Shown: positions 36,174-47,660, numbered from the stretch's first letter. The stretch is DNA of 64,000 nt from Epiperipatus broadwayi (GCA_028023455.1 JAQFVV010000001.1:21506901-21570900), one strand, 5' to 3'. The notes: generated from the letters alone by a model not told the origin. Made by a program: numbers and translations.

Positions 36174-37959
36174 AATATACCATCATTACAAACCTTCAGA
36201 CAAATATTCTTATGTGTAATTAATTTAATTGAAATAGTTATATAAACATGACAAAATATTCATCTATACTTCAATGCAGTAGCAGAATATTAGAGTCTGT
36301 TCCTTCCAAGTCTATATTTTGTTTTAAAAATGTTGAGATTTAACTTATCCTAATTCTCAATCCGATAGACATTTAAACCAATAGTTACTAAAGATTTTTT
36401 GCACCACAAATTAATAAGCATTTAATTTTTTACACATTTCGTGTTAATTATAAACAAAATTATTTGTAAAATTAATTCAAAACATTAAGAGTATCAGGCT
36501 ACTGTAACTACAAGAACCAAAAATATGATCTTTTTGTAATCTGAGGTACAATCTCCAATAATGTATCTTTATTTCATCTTTATATTTGCATCATGTCTCT
36601 TATAAATTGTTCCAAAGATCACTGACATACAAATATGTACAAAAAGTTGGAGTGAGTGGACATGGCTGTTTAACCCAGTTTTCATTCAGATTTTTCAATA
36701 TCAGTAATTAAGTTTTACTTTCCTATCATTATGTAAACTTTCATATTATAAGAATAAATGTTCAAGGATAATAAGATAAAAATCATATTTTTCTCGTTTT
36801 TTTCTTCATTTTTTACAACAAAAATTATATTTAAAGCACTTTTTGATTCTGTAAAATTATACTTAATCTTTTTAAATGGAAGAAATCTATTCAATAAATC
36901 TTTGAGTTCTTTTATTACAGTAGATAGCAATTACAATAACAGTGTGGTCTTTTGTAATCCTTCATGTATATTGTAATAGTATAAATATTTCTTAATAGTA
37001 TTTAGCACTTTTTATATAATTGCAAAACATTCTAATTGTTTTGAGAAAAACACAGCACTATATTTTAAAACTTCAAAAGCAATCTTTCCAATTTTCAGAT
37101 TATAAAAAGTTTTTTAATCTCATGAATTTTAATACAACTTCCAAATTTATATGTATTTATCAAATGGAAATATTTTTAATTATAATCACCTGAATTTCTG
37201 TATCATTCTGCATATATGATCAAAGTGCTTTCTCTGCTCAAAATATCAACATTATCATATAAAAAACTATTTCATGATTATTGTTTGTTTTTGTTTTTAG
37301 AGATGTATTCTGTTTTAATGTCTCAAGAAAAAGATTTATATGATGATTATCAACAGTCAAACTTTTATAGATTTTCAGTTACTAAAGTACTTTTTTTCCT
37401 AATCAAACAAGAAGATTATATATTTTATTTTGATCAAGTCTCTACTAATCATTGTAAATGAACTAATTAATATTATTCTGTTTATGAGCTCAAAAGCACA
37501 ATTACTTTACTTGTATCCATTTCTTTAAAAATTTCATTTATAACATGATTACATTGTGTTAAAACTTAGCATAGGTAGAAGTTTTTTTAAAAAAAATAAA
37601 CATAAACTTTTTTGCAAATGTGCTTGGACTAGAACCAATTTTAATGCCACAATGATATGAACCACAATCTGGACTTGTTCAATAATATATTCTTAAACTT
37701 TTTTATGTTATATTAATTTCATTTATATTCTGAATGACAACTATAACATATACCATGAGATAGTATTGCTAAAGTGTGAATAACATATAGATTATTTTAC
37801 TATAGTGTTTTTTATGTTAAAAAGGTGTTTATAGTAGTTATTCTGTGACATTGTTGTACAAATGTTCAAACATAACAAGTAATTTAAGTTTCTAGAAGCA
37901 ATACCATTGCCTTATATGACTTAGTGCAATAATAGTGTAGTGAACATTAGAGCTGATCA
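36174..37959. other. AT-rich non-coding DNA
   Basis: No gene is supported. Open frames at 36715-36976 on both strands overlap each other and lack motifs. The frame at 37216-37461 follows a T-rich tract ending in TTTTTAG but has no recognisable domain. Confidence 0.45.
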
Positions 37960-38400
37960 TGGCTCAACTTTATCATTTCTGACTTTAAACTTCAAATTAA
38001 CTCCCAAGAAATGGTCCATTTATTTTTTGTTTAGTCCAAAAATTTACTATACTTATCAACATGTGCATTGAAATCCCCAATAATAACAATTCTTGATATA
38101 GTAAGAAATAAAAGCTTTTTTGTGTTCATTATATGTACACATTGTTTAAATGAACATGGTGTGCAAAACAGTGATTAATATTAATCATGTAATCTATTCT
38201 TTCATAATGAACTGCTTTGGCTGTTAAATTATTTTTTCCTCCAGAACATGAGTTACATTAAATGCAACTATGCTGAGATTAAATCTTGACAATCTTTTAA
38301 CTGCAAACATTGTCATACATTTGGCATTTTGAAGATGCCACTTCAAGCCAACTTTGCACATTTAATATATTTATATTTAGAAAATTTTAAAACATATCTA
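37960..38400 (-). pseudogene. LINE endonuclease-domain fragment
   Basis: The minus strand reads RLSRFNLSIVAFNVTHV near 38260-38320, like the RYNIDIAALSETR box. After an eroded middle comes ISRIVIIGDFNAHVDKYSK at about 38045-38095, which contains the GDFNAHV box that is part of the endonuclease active site. The domain would nick DNA to start target-primed reverse transcription. No RT is seen downstream on this strand, so only a fragment remains. It resembles the plus-strand scrap at 20455-20645. Confidence 0.6.
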
Positions 38401-39333
38401 TATCTTCACTGTTTCTTTTTGTATCATCATCAACATCATTACTGATATTACAACTATTTCTACTAATTAAATGAATAATTTTCAAGATCACTTATTTTAT
38501 TTTATTTTTTAAGTTTTTTAATTTATGGAATGCAGGCAGATCTCTAACTAGGGCTAACTAAATGAACAACCATTTACGAACTAAACTTGTCCTAAATTCA
38601 ATGAGTCATTATTGATAACATTCCTTAATCAGAACTAAAAACTTATATTAGTTATATTTATCTCATTACTGTTTTTTAAATCCTGAGAATCTTTTACATA
38701 CTTATTTTCATATAAAAAAATTGGAATGAAAGTAGAAGTGCAATATATACAACTAAGAAATGAAAATATGATTTTAAAAATGCATAATATCATTGTTATA
38801 CTTAGTACAGATGACCAATGGACAATAAGGGGGGAAATGAGAGAATAGTACAAAAAGAGGGGGGAGCGGGAATTATATTGGAAATTTTTTTACTAAACTA
38901 ACATCAATTCACAATGCAGCAGAATTTTTATTTGCATTTAAAATAAAAAACAACTTTAATTAATTAAAATCTTACATCATTAACTACTTGCAGTCAACCT
39001 GATATCTGAAAATGATTTTCCCTAACTGCTGCCATCATGGACCCAGTCAGTAATTTTTAGCAAATCAGAAATTATTTTATTTCTTTAATCCCAAATATAG
39101 ATTTTAATTTTTTATTAAAGATATTTTTTCTATTATTTATATAAAGAACCTATATTTCTTATTCAAATTTTTAATTTTATTTACTCATGCCAAGATCTTA
39201 TATATTTTTTAAACCATAACTTATTATTTTTATTTCTCAAATATTTTTTTTCCAATATATATTTCTATATTTTGGAAGTATATGAATATTGAATTGTGAT
39301 TCAAAACACACACACGCATGCATATATATATAT
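38401..39333. other. AT-rich non-coding DNA
   Basis: No feature is supported. A G-rich spot (GAGGGGGGAGCGGG) lies near 38858-38871. Confidence 0.5.
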
Positions 39334-41496
39334 TATAACGATCCGGAGAGTTTGACTTAACATAAACTGCACTACAGGGCGCCATCTAGGCATTTGAACC
39401 TAGAAAAATTTATAAAGTAGGCAGATATGTAAGTCAAAAAAAAAAAAAATTTTTTTTTTTTTTTTAAGATATCCGGTCGTTAGCCCATTGTCACTAGCTC
39501 AGTGAAACAGTAGAGATTTATATTTTATAAATTCTTATCTAAGAATAATTTTTTTAAAAATAATAAAATAAGCCACTGCCAGTAATTAACATACAAACAT
39601 TTATTTATGCACATATATATAAAATTTAACATTATTATTTTAGCATGTTTACATTTTAAAATTTAACTTACATTTTTAACTTTGATTTTAATTTACATTT
39701 TAATTTTTATAAATTTACATTTTAAATATTATAAGTTTGCACAGATGGATTTATAAAATGTGTTTTAAAATGTTGAGTATAGATCGGTTACATATATTAC
39801 ACGGTCAAAACATTTCAAAATAAACATAAACGATCAAAATACAAAATCATTGATACTGTCAATTGCATAGGGAATACAAGAAACCCACTGGTATTCATCA
39901 TAAGATACCGCAGTGACACCAATAACTTAAAAGACATCCGAATAAATACATTTTAGATACTCACCATAAGGTATCATTATTTACCGAATGTCTATATATT
40001 TTGATCAAATATGAAAACCAAAAACATAATTAACCGATAACGAATCCATGCAACTTCCATACCCAACTTAAATTTAATGCATTTTTATTTAGATTGTTGA
40101 GTATGAATAGACTATATAGATTTGCATTTGAAAGAAAATATTCTATCCTTATTTAACCTTAGGCCAAAAGTTCGCAGTCAAACTGGCTCCAATCCATCTG
40201 ATACATTTATGTATTCAATGTAGCATGAAAATACGACAACACAAAATACTATACTGTCAGGAATGTACATCTGAACAGTAAGTAGAGTTAAAAAAGACAT
40301 TGTCTCTCTACCAACAGGAATGCTACATCTGTTGGCGAGTAGAACAATAAACAAAAAACTCCATAGGAATGGACTGCGGTCCTTTGCTGACTTACAAACC
40401 CATCCATAGGCAAACAGAAGGTGTGTGACATATATATGCAATCCTGCCTGTAGCAGATCTCATACTACATTTACTAATTACACCAATATATCCAATCCAT
40501 TGACCCAATTTAACTATGAAACAAATAACCTAAGATTACCCTCCCCTAATATAACTTTACAAATCTATATAGCCATTCACGCCCGACTTAAGTTTAACAT
40601 TTATATAATTTAATTTATCGCACAACAAAAATCATAAATAAACTTAAAGAACAAAAAAAAATGGAAATGATTTTATAAAAGAAATACATTAAATAAAATT
40701 ATAACTAATTAATAGTTAATGTTGGTCAGATAGGATTCTATTTCTTATAAATTAAAGACTGAGAAAGTTTATATTTTAAAGTTCTTAGTGTTTCAAAATG
40801 TTTTTAAAGTTCTTACAATTTTTAAAACATTCCTCTTTATCCATTGCATGCCATTTGGAATCCACATTAAATCCCCTGATGATCCTGTTGTCCTCAGTAT
40901 AAGAAAAGCGATGTTTCATTTCTTCTTTTTTTTTTATAACAACTGAAGGGATTGAAGAGTGCGTCTTTTCAATCCCTTCTCCTTCAACTCCACACTAACA
41001 CATATAGTCACATCTCCTCATAATCTATTATTCCACTCACTTTTTAATCCAGTGGACATTACATCACGACGATGTGATGGTCCTTTCGCTGATGTCCGAT
41101 TCCATTGTTTTTCATTCATTGGCTATTAGTTTCTATTGTTTTCCTATCTGACCAATGCTTATACATTTAAATTCCCAAGGCTAGTTTACATTTGACTAAT
41201 TAAATTAATCATTTCCATTTTTTCAATAACATTAATTAATTTGTTTTGTACAAACTTAGATATATTTTTATCTTTAAATCTTTACTGACAATTTAGTTTT
41301 AAAATACTTTTCTTTTTTTTAATAAAGTTTTATTTTAATATTTTTTTTCATCTGTGCGATAATATAGATATGAGTTTAGTATAGAATTTTAATTTTCAAT
41401 TTTTAATTCTTAAAAAAAAAAGTTTTATTTGCGAACTTTTATTTTTTTCATGTTTACTAATAAAAAAACAATGTAACAACGTCTCTGCCCATTACA
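39334..41496 (+). mobile_element. ~2.2-kb non-coding repeat D1, copy A
   Basis: The copy opens with TATAACGATCCGGAGAG and ends in a short palindromic terminus, TGTAAC...ATTACA. Marker words shared in order with copy B are CTGCACTACAGGGCGCCA, TAGGCATTTGAACCTAGAAA, TCACTAGCTCA, ATGAAACAAATAACCT and ATTTAATTTTAAA-type tails. Within the copy GTTGGTCAGATAGGA and CCTATCTGACCAAT are inverted, as are GGAAATGATT and AATCATTTCC, so it can fold back. TG...CA-like ends (TRTAACG...TTACA) also fit a long solo LTR. The open frames at 40178-40613 have no domain. Confidence 0.65.
40945..40979. repeat. Perfect 12-bp stem hairpin
   Basis: GAAGGGATTGAA pairs with TTCAATCCCTTC around an 11-base loop, near the middle of copy A. 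No U-run follows that would suggest a Pol III terminator. Confidence 0.75.
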
Positions 41497-41508
41497 ATAT
41501 ATATATAT

Positions 41509-43287
41509 TATAACGATCAGGGGAGAAGGAGACTTAACGTAATCTGCACTACAGGGCGCCACTAGGCATTTGAACCTAGAAAATATATATAGTAGGCAGG
41601 TACATTAAGTTTAAAAAAAATTTTTTTATTTTAATTTATATATTTGGATTCTGATCGTTTGCCCAAGGTCACTAGCTCATAGAGTAGCAGAGATTACTAT
41701 TTTAAATAGATCGCACAGATGGATATTTAAATTATATTTTACTTTAGCATGTCGAGCATAGATAGTCTACATAGATTTTTTTTTTCACTTAAAAACTTAT
41801 CAAAACATTCATTCAATCTCAGACTAAAAGTTCGTAGTCAACCCAATGCCTGCTTCCAGATATATAGTCACAATCAATGCAATATGAAGATGCTAGCATA
41901 AAACCTCGCAGACAGGAATGTGCATCTGACAGTGTGATATTATTTGAAGGAAATGATCCGTGTCTAGAACAGGAAAGTGCATCTGTCAGACTAAGGAATC
42001 ATGTATATATATATATTTTAAAGAGTGCTATGTATGGGGGGAGAGCGGTCTTTCTGCCAACTTATAAATCCCTGTCCATAGAGCTAGAAGGGGTTAATGG
42101 TGCAGGAAATACATCTGCAACCATTGCAACAGTATGACTGCCTCTTTGGGGTCATGCATTCAGGTGGGCACATTGCCCTGTATGCTAAACATGCTTCACA
42201 TTACATTAATATAAATGTCTATATATCTCTCCACTAGCACTGACACAACCATGAAACAAATAACCTGAAATTAAAATCCCTTAAATTAAACATAAACAAA
42301 TTTAAACAAGGTTATTAATCTTTATCCATGCAGCTATCTACACCCAACTTTAAATTTAATACATTTTAGTTAAAACATAATACACACAAAAAAAAAATGA
42401 AATGGAAATGATTGCTTAAACATCTACATAAAAAAATATCAATAATTGAATTTGCATTCTTTAAGTCAGATAAGAGTTCTTATTTTCAGTTATTAATTAC
42501 TTGCAATTTTAGGAAAGTTCTTATTAGATAGATACAATAGTTCATACTTTACAGATTTAATAGATTGAGAAGTCCATCTTCATGATCACTTTCATAGATT
42601 GTGTCCTTCTTTGAAATGAAACTGCGACTTGCCATGCATTTGGTCAGGAACTGTCATCCAGAGGCCTCAACTGGTTGTCTGGAAAATTAAATTTATTGCA
42701 GACTTCCACATTGTGAAAATCTGCAATATAGCTAGTTATAATGATCTATTCATAGTCAGCTCTAAGATAACAATTATAATAATAATTTGGCTTTTATATT
42801 TTTATTAGTCTCTTATCATTAGATCTTGAGATTCAATGAGCAAGACGTCACTAATCCTCTGGTGTTTCAATCACGGTCTATGCTGACATTTCTGGTGTTT
42901 GCATTGGTCATTTAATTTCTTTGTATTCTCTTATCTGACCATTTAATTTATTTTAAATGCCTCACTGGCTGGTTTTGCTTTTGAACAATCATTTAATTAA
43001 TAAGACAATCATTTCCATTTTCTAAGATTATAGAAATCAACATTATTTCTATTTTCAAAAATATCAAATCTTTATATCTTTACTTTTTTACAAAAAAATT
43101 ACTTTCAAATATTTTTATTTTTTAAAAGTTTTTAAAGTTATCCATCATGCGATCTATATATACGTTAAACAGTTTTTAAATTTCAGTTTTTAAGTTAAGT
43201 TTTTTTTTTTTTTAATAAATCAATTTTTATTTATGATCTTTTATTTTAATTTTAAAATAATGTGACGGGATATTATATTCCGTTACA
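41509..43287 (+). mobile_element. ~1.8-kb non-coding repeat D1, copy B
   Basis: This is a diverged direct copy of 39334-41496, separated from it by a dozen bases of TA repeat. It starts with TATAACGATCAGGGGAGAAGG and ends with the palindromic terminus TGTGACGGGATA...CCGTTACA. It carries the same internal inverted words (GTCAGATAAGAG with CTCTTATCTGACCA; GGAAATGATTG with CAATCATTTCC). The open frame at 41877-42137 has no counterpart in copy A and no domain, so I do not call it a gene. Confidence 0.65.
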
Positions 43288-43331
<44 letters not shown>

Positions 43332-43332
43332 T
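43288..43332. repeat. (TA)n(GA)n microsatellite
   Basis: A TA run passes directly into a GA run, starting right at the CGTTACA end of repeat copy B. Confidence 0.9.
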
Positions 43333-43659
43333 ATAGTTTATTTGCCAAGGTCTATAATTCTGAATAAATTAAAACTATTATAAATAAAAAAATCCTCTTT
43401 AAAAATTTAAAAGAACTTTAGCTGAAGATTTGAAACTTTAAATACATTATATGCAACACTTAAGAGATTATAAATAATGTTATAAAATATCTGGTCTCTC
43501 AAATAAATAGTTAAATAATAATTTTATTAAAATAGTTGTGTGATTATGAAGGCTCATATACATACATTGCATTTAAATATAAAACAATTTTAGACAAATG
43601 ATATTTATTTAGAATTACTTATTTTTAAAAGAATAAATAATACTTCTGTATATAATATA
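43333..43659. other. AT-rich non-coding DNA
   Basis: No feature is seen. Confidence 0.5.
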
Positions 43660-43742
43660 AAAATAATATAAAATATCAATTCGTGTCAATTGTTAATACA
43701 GAGTTTAATATTAATAAATAAAATAATAAATAATATTTTCAA

Positions 43743-43774
43743 GCGCTTTCAACTCTTATGAGTCCTTATCAAGG
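43743..43774 (-). ncRNA. Hammerhead-like motif in left PLE arm
   Basis: The minus strand reads CCTTGATAAG, hairpin GACTC-ATAA-GAGTT, then GAAAGCGC. This is the order of the hammerhead core (CUGAUGAG, stem II, GAAA) known in PLE terminal repeats. TTGATAAG differs from CUGAUGAG at two places and a cleavage site is not evident, so this copy may be inactive. Confidence 0.4.
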
Positions 43775-44013
43775 CAGTGTAAAAAATTCTATTTAAAATT
43801 CCTTTAGTACACAAATTAGCTGGTTTTAGAGCTTTTTTAACACGTAATCAATGACTGTGTTCAAATGAAATGTTTATGAAAGATAATATAAAATGTTATA
43901 TGCAAGATTTAATACAAGTGGGTTATAATAAACAAATGCTATTATCTACTGTATTGAAGCATTATAAACAATGTCATAATAGTGACCATATAAATATGAA
44001 TAATAAACCATAG

Positions 44014-44484
44014 ATGTCATTAGCTTTTATTCCCAATATTAATAAAAATATAATAAAAGTTTTAAGTCAAGATTTTCGATTAGCATGGAGAACTCCACCT
44101 AACCTTAATAGGTTAATAAATAATTCTAAGGAAATAATAAATAAGAAGGATAAAAGCAGTGTTGTATACTCTATTAGATGCCCACAAATAAATTGCAGTG
44201 CAATGTATGTTGGAGAAACCAAAACAAATATTAAATATCGCCTTCGACAACATAAATATACTTATAATAGAACAAGAGAAGATAATACAGTTTATTCAGC
44301 TTTTTATGTTCACCAAAATAATACAGGCCATATATGTAATCCAAAGGATTTTATAATATTAATGCATGAAACCCATGATAAAAAATGCAAGATTAAAGAA
44401 TTATATCTTATACAAAATTCATCTTGTGCTATGAATTCGAAATTAACCAGCTTTCTGATTAGTTGTTCCTGGCCAATACAATGA
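44014..44484 (+). CDS. GIY-YIG endonuclease domain of a Penelope-like element
   Basis: This 156-codon open frame starts with MSLAFIPNINKNIIKVL, the linker that joins RT to the endonuclease in PLE proteins. The GIY-YIG domain follows: VVYSIRCP (GIY strand), CSAMYVGETKT (YIG strand) and IKYRLRQHK (helix with the catalytic Arg). The acidic residue expected later may be in KIKELYLIQ. The Cys residues (CPQINC) match the PLE version of the fold. In a PLE it nicks target DNA to prime reverse transcription. A TAG lies directly before the ATG; upstream, 43871-44010 continues in frame with PLE-like text (IKCYMQDLIQVGYNKQ), so the original protein was longer. The frame runs to its own stop, unlike the other relics here. 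Whether it is expressed is unknown. Confidence 0.75.
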   Translation: MSLAFIPNINKNIIKVLSQDFRLAWRTPPNLNRLINNSKEIINKKDKSSVVYSIRCPQINCSAMYVGETKTNIKYRLRQHKYTYNRTREDNTVYSAFYVHQNNTGHICNPKDFIILMHETHDKKCKIKELYLIQNSSCAMNSKLTSFLISCSWPIQ

Positions 44485-44530
44485 AATGTTAAATTCATCA
44501 CCTAGGAGAAAATAAAAAAATTTACACTGC

Positions 44531-44563
44531 CTTGATAAAGACTCATAAGAGTTGAAAGTGCTT
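44531..44563 (+). ncRNA. Hammerhead-like motif in right PLE arm
   Basis: TTGATAAAG, hairpin ACTC-ATAA-GAGT, then TGAAAGTGCTTGG. It is the inverted counterpart of the motif at 43743-43774 with two or three base changes that leave the stem paired. The same reservations on activity apply. Confidence 0.4.
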
Positions 44564-44651
44564 GGAAATATTATTTGTTATTATTTTATTTATTTATATT
44601 AAACTCTGTATTAACAATTGACACGAATTTTTATTTTATATTATTTTTATT

Positions 44652-45687
44652 TTTAAAAGTCAAAATCACTTGTATCTAAGTAGGCCAATAGAAAATTACA
44701 AGTCAGAGGAGGATACAATTAGTAAAAAAATTAACTAATCAAGTCTAAAGAAAAAAATCTAATGTTGTTGTTTTGTTGTTGTTGTTTGCAAAGTGTGATT
44801 TGTCTTTTTTCTCCATTATCTGTTAAACTAGAGATTAGTTTGTATAAAATATCTTAAACTGTAATAACCTTTTCATGAAGTAGAAAGTAGAGCTGTTAAA
44901 TTGCCAACAAGCGAATTTAACTTTTTTGGCCAATTCAAACATTTTCAAAATTTAAAATCCTATTTCTGAATAGAGAACCCAAATAATGTTTTATGTTTAC
45001 AATCAAATTTTATTATTCTTGAGCAGATTAATAGTTTTCTAGATTTTAGAAAAACAATTTTTCCATGTAAATTATATATCATTTGCAAGAAAAGAGAAAT
45101 ATGTTATACTTTTCAGACAATATGGAATATAAATTAGTATCATTCACAAAGTCTTGCAAAAAAATATTTTCAAAATTATATTTACTTTAAATATGGTTTG
45201 AAACAGACATTAAATAACTTTTAAAATATTGTAATAAAATTTAAATATTCTCAAATGGAGGATAGTATTAAAATATTATTTGAAACAATTTTTAAATAAT
45301 CTGTGATCAAACTAATTAAAAATTTTACCTTAATGCAAATTGTCAGTCAACAAAGCAGATATCTTCAGTTTTCAAATTATTACTTCATTTTTTAAATGAC
45401 TTTTGCATGTTTAATTAAAGAAACTTTTATTTGGCATTGAATTGTTTAGAAACAATTTAAATATTTTTCTTCAAAAATAAATGTTCCCAAAGTATTATTG
45501 TCCATAATAACTATAATTAAATTATAATTTCATTGTATTTATTTATTGTAACTATTTCCAGTCCATTTACATGTAATTTAAATAAGAATATCATGATAAT
45601 ATATTCACAACATTAGAAATAAACATTAATTTTACAACATATGTGAGTATTTCATTTAAAATCTGTATTTCAGAAGAAACAAAAATT
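44652..45687. other. AT-rich non-coding DNA
   Basis: No feature is supported apart from a short GTT-rich run (TTGTTGTTTTGTTGTTGTTG) near 44764. Confidence 0.5.
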
Positions 45688-45861
45688 CAATATTCTCTCT
45701 TTCTCTATCTCTCTTTCTTTCCCTATCTCCATCTCTCTCTTCCTCCTCTCTTCCTCTCTCTCCCTCTTCCTCTTTATCACCCCCCTCTTCTCCTCTTTCC
45801 CTCTCCCCTCTCTCTTCTCTCACTCTTTCTCCCCTTTCTCTTTCCCTCTGTCTCTCTTTCT
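45688..45861. repeat. Polypyrimidine (CT-rich) tract
   Basis: About 170 bases on the plus strand are almost only C and T, in irregular CTCTTTCTCC-type order. Open frames on both strands here (plus 45643, minus 45656) are products of this tract and are not genes. It could adopt triplex (H-DNA) structure; that is inference. Confidence 0.9.
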
Positions 45862-45903
45862 GAACGAATATTAGATTTATTAAGTGATTCCATTTCAAAA
45901 TCA

Positions 45904-45904
<1 letters not shown>

Positions 45905-45932
<28 letters not shown>
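45905..45932. repeat. (TA)n(CA)n run at element edge
   Basis: A TA run changes to CA right at the left terminal repeat of the Tigger-like element; a mirror TG/TA run follows its right end at about 47102-47117. Confidence 0.85.
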
Positions 45933-45935
<3 letters not shown>

Positions 45936-47102
45936 CTGGGTCTCTTTTTACATGGACTTATTTAACATGATTTTGAAGTTACGCGATTCATGTTTCACCG
46001 GAAGTCGAACTCCGATAATGCGCTATTACTTTAAATAATAAATTTTGCGCACTTACGTTTATTGAAAGTAATGGCACATTATTGGAATTCGATTTTCATC
46101 TTAGTAATTTCAATATTTTCAGTGCTTTATAATAGTAAGATTTTATGCAATAATGAAATTAAAATTATGATTTCCACATTTTATGTATACACATTAAATT
46201 TTACAAGATTATAATGTAAATTTGTTCAAACATTGTGCATGTTAATTTTGCATTTTAAATCACATTCTGTTTTTGCTTTTTAAAAAAGAATGTAATCAAT
46301 TATTAATCATTTAGTGTCTGCAAGTTTATTTTTAAAAGATGAGTAATAGCAGTGAAACGAAATTTGATTTTTAAATGGAATTGAAAATTAAAAAATTAAA
46401 GACAAAAATAAAAGTTTAGATATAGAAGAAACTGTAGAAAAAGATAATGAAACAGAAGTGGAACCTGTTCCTTTCACTGCAAAAATGATTCAAGAAGGTC
46501 TTCAACTTTCTAATCAATTGGCAAATTATTTTATTATAAATGACACTAATCACAAACGTGCTCTTAAATTCCAACAAGAGCTAAATGGTTGTATGTCTGG
46601 GTATCGTGTTCACAAACAATTAATAAAATCATCTCAAAGATTAATTACATTGTCACCAGAAAACAACACAACATGAGAGTGAAGTTGGTGCTAGTTGTAT
46701 TTCCTCTTGTGAAGAATCAAAAACCAGTTTGCAAATGAACTTGTTTACTGGTAAATAGCGATAATAATTAAAACGTGTATAAAAAAATGTATGCATAAAA
46801 ATACATATTGTTTTGAATAAAATTAAATATTATAGTTAAAAAATAGTTTAAAAAGTTTGTCTTATATCAATTTTTTTCAAATTTGAAATTTTTTATTAGT
46901 CATATTTTATTTCCTTATTTTTTTTTTTTTTTTGCGTGAATTTTAAAGTAATTTTACGTTGGTGCTTTGCTTTTACGCGAATTTTGAAAAATCACAGACC
47001 GCATCCTCCCTTTTTCAATGTAAGTTACGTCTATTTTTATGCGATTTCGTTTGCGTGTGTTTTCTGAGGAACCTATCTATCGCGTAAAACGAGACCCAGG
47101 TG
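45933..47102 (+). mobile_element. Internally deleted pogo/Tigger-like DNA transposon
   Basis: The terminal inverted repeats begin CACCTGGGTCTC(T/G)TTTTAC. The right one continues GCGATAGATAGGTTCC, which is close to the GCG...(A)GGTTCC part of Tigger termini. TA target sites are hidden in the TA runs at both edges. The element is about 1.17 kb, against 2-2.7 kb for complete relatives. Its coding part is reduced to a C-terminal transposase piece, and the DNA-binding and DDE domains are missing. It contains more CpG than the flanks. Confidence 0.7.
46402..46676 (+). pseudogene. pogo/Tigger-like transposase, C-terminal fragment
   Basis: The frame after the TAA near 46399 reads an acidic stretch (DIEETVEKDNETEVEP). 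From the Met at 46485 it reads MIQEGLQLSNQLANYF, then NHKRALKFQQELNGC and YRVHKQL, ending at TGA 46674. This acidic linker followed by helices with F...D.N.ERS.KF.R.L...YR...K.L is the C-terminal tail of Tigger/jerky-type transposases, possibly used in dimerisation. The CENP-B-like DNA-binding part and the DDE catalytic core are absent, so it has no transposase activity. The family call rests on one short region and the matching termini. Confidence 0.6.
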
Positions 47103-47597
47103 TGTGTATATATATATCAGAAAAGTTTGTCAACAATAACAAAAAAGAGCAGATTAATTGCATTTCAATAAATAAATATTAATTGATATTTCTTTAAATA
47201 ATGTGAGGAAAATAATGGTAAGTTCCCATGTAAGTTTTATTCACATATTTAATACTTTCAGTGCTCTATCTAATATGTTCATGTGTTTATAAAAAAAGTT
47301 GTTAATTTTGGCTTTGATATAATTTTTATATAATGTAAATGCAAAGTCACTTTTAAGTATTAAATCAATAATCATTATAGGTGTAGGGTTATATATTACA
47401 TATCAGAAACATTAACAGATTTTTGTGTATATGTGGAGAAAATAATAGCGCCATATACATTATAAATTAGTGAAACAGAATAAAATATTTATCATAGAAC
47501 TTAACCAAGATCTTATTTTATAAATCCTAAGGAAAGGTTTCCAATCTTTATTTTTTTATAGATTTATTGTAACAAAATTATTGTGAGAATCTGAACT
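47103..47597. other. AT-rich non-coding DNA
   Basis: No feature beyond the TG/TA run at its left edge. Confidence 0.5.
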
Positions 47598-47660
47598 AAG
47601 GTTGAATTAAAATATAGTATACCAGATAATTGGAAGAATGCAGTAATATTAATATTTTAG
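47598..47660 (+). pseudogene. Short LINE reverse-transcriptase scrap
   Basis: KVELKYSIPDNWKNAVILIF followed by TAG matches the RTE/LINE segment VPEEWKNA.VILIFKKGD. The same protein segment is seen (more eroded) at about 57110 on the minus strand. Flanking frames give nothing more, so only some 20 residues support the call. Confidence 0.45.

Larger units (their letters stand above)
43660..44651 (+). mobile_element. Compact Penelope-like derivative with inverted termini
   Basis: Inverted arms at about 43660-43792 and 44515-44651 (roughly 130 bp, few differences) enclose about 720 bp that encode only the end of a PLE protein. Typical PLEs encode RT followed by a GIY-YIG endonuclease and carry terminal repeats that may be direct or inverted. 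Here the RT is missing and the endonuclease frame is open. The arm contains ATACAGAGTTTAATATT and AAGCGCTTTCAACTCTTATG, the latter also part of a hammerhead-like motif. I infer a 5'-truncated copy with an inverted second terminus, or a non-autonomous sub-family. Confidence 0.7.

Noticed and set aside
36715-36976. Overlapping open frames on both strands
   Set aside because: F/I/K/N-rich products of AT-rich DNA with no motif.
37216-37461. Possible terminal exon after a TTTTTAG acceptor-like tract
   Set aside because: No homology recognised, no partner exon, and T-rich AG sites are everywhere here.
41877-42137. 86-codon frame inside repeat copy B
   Set aside because: Copy A of the same repeat has no matching frame.
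45643-46038. Open frames on both strands over the CT-rich tract
   Set aside because: Low-complexity LSLPLP and RERERE products of a polypyrimidine repeat.
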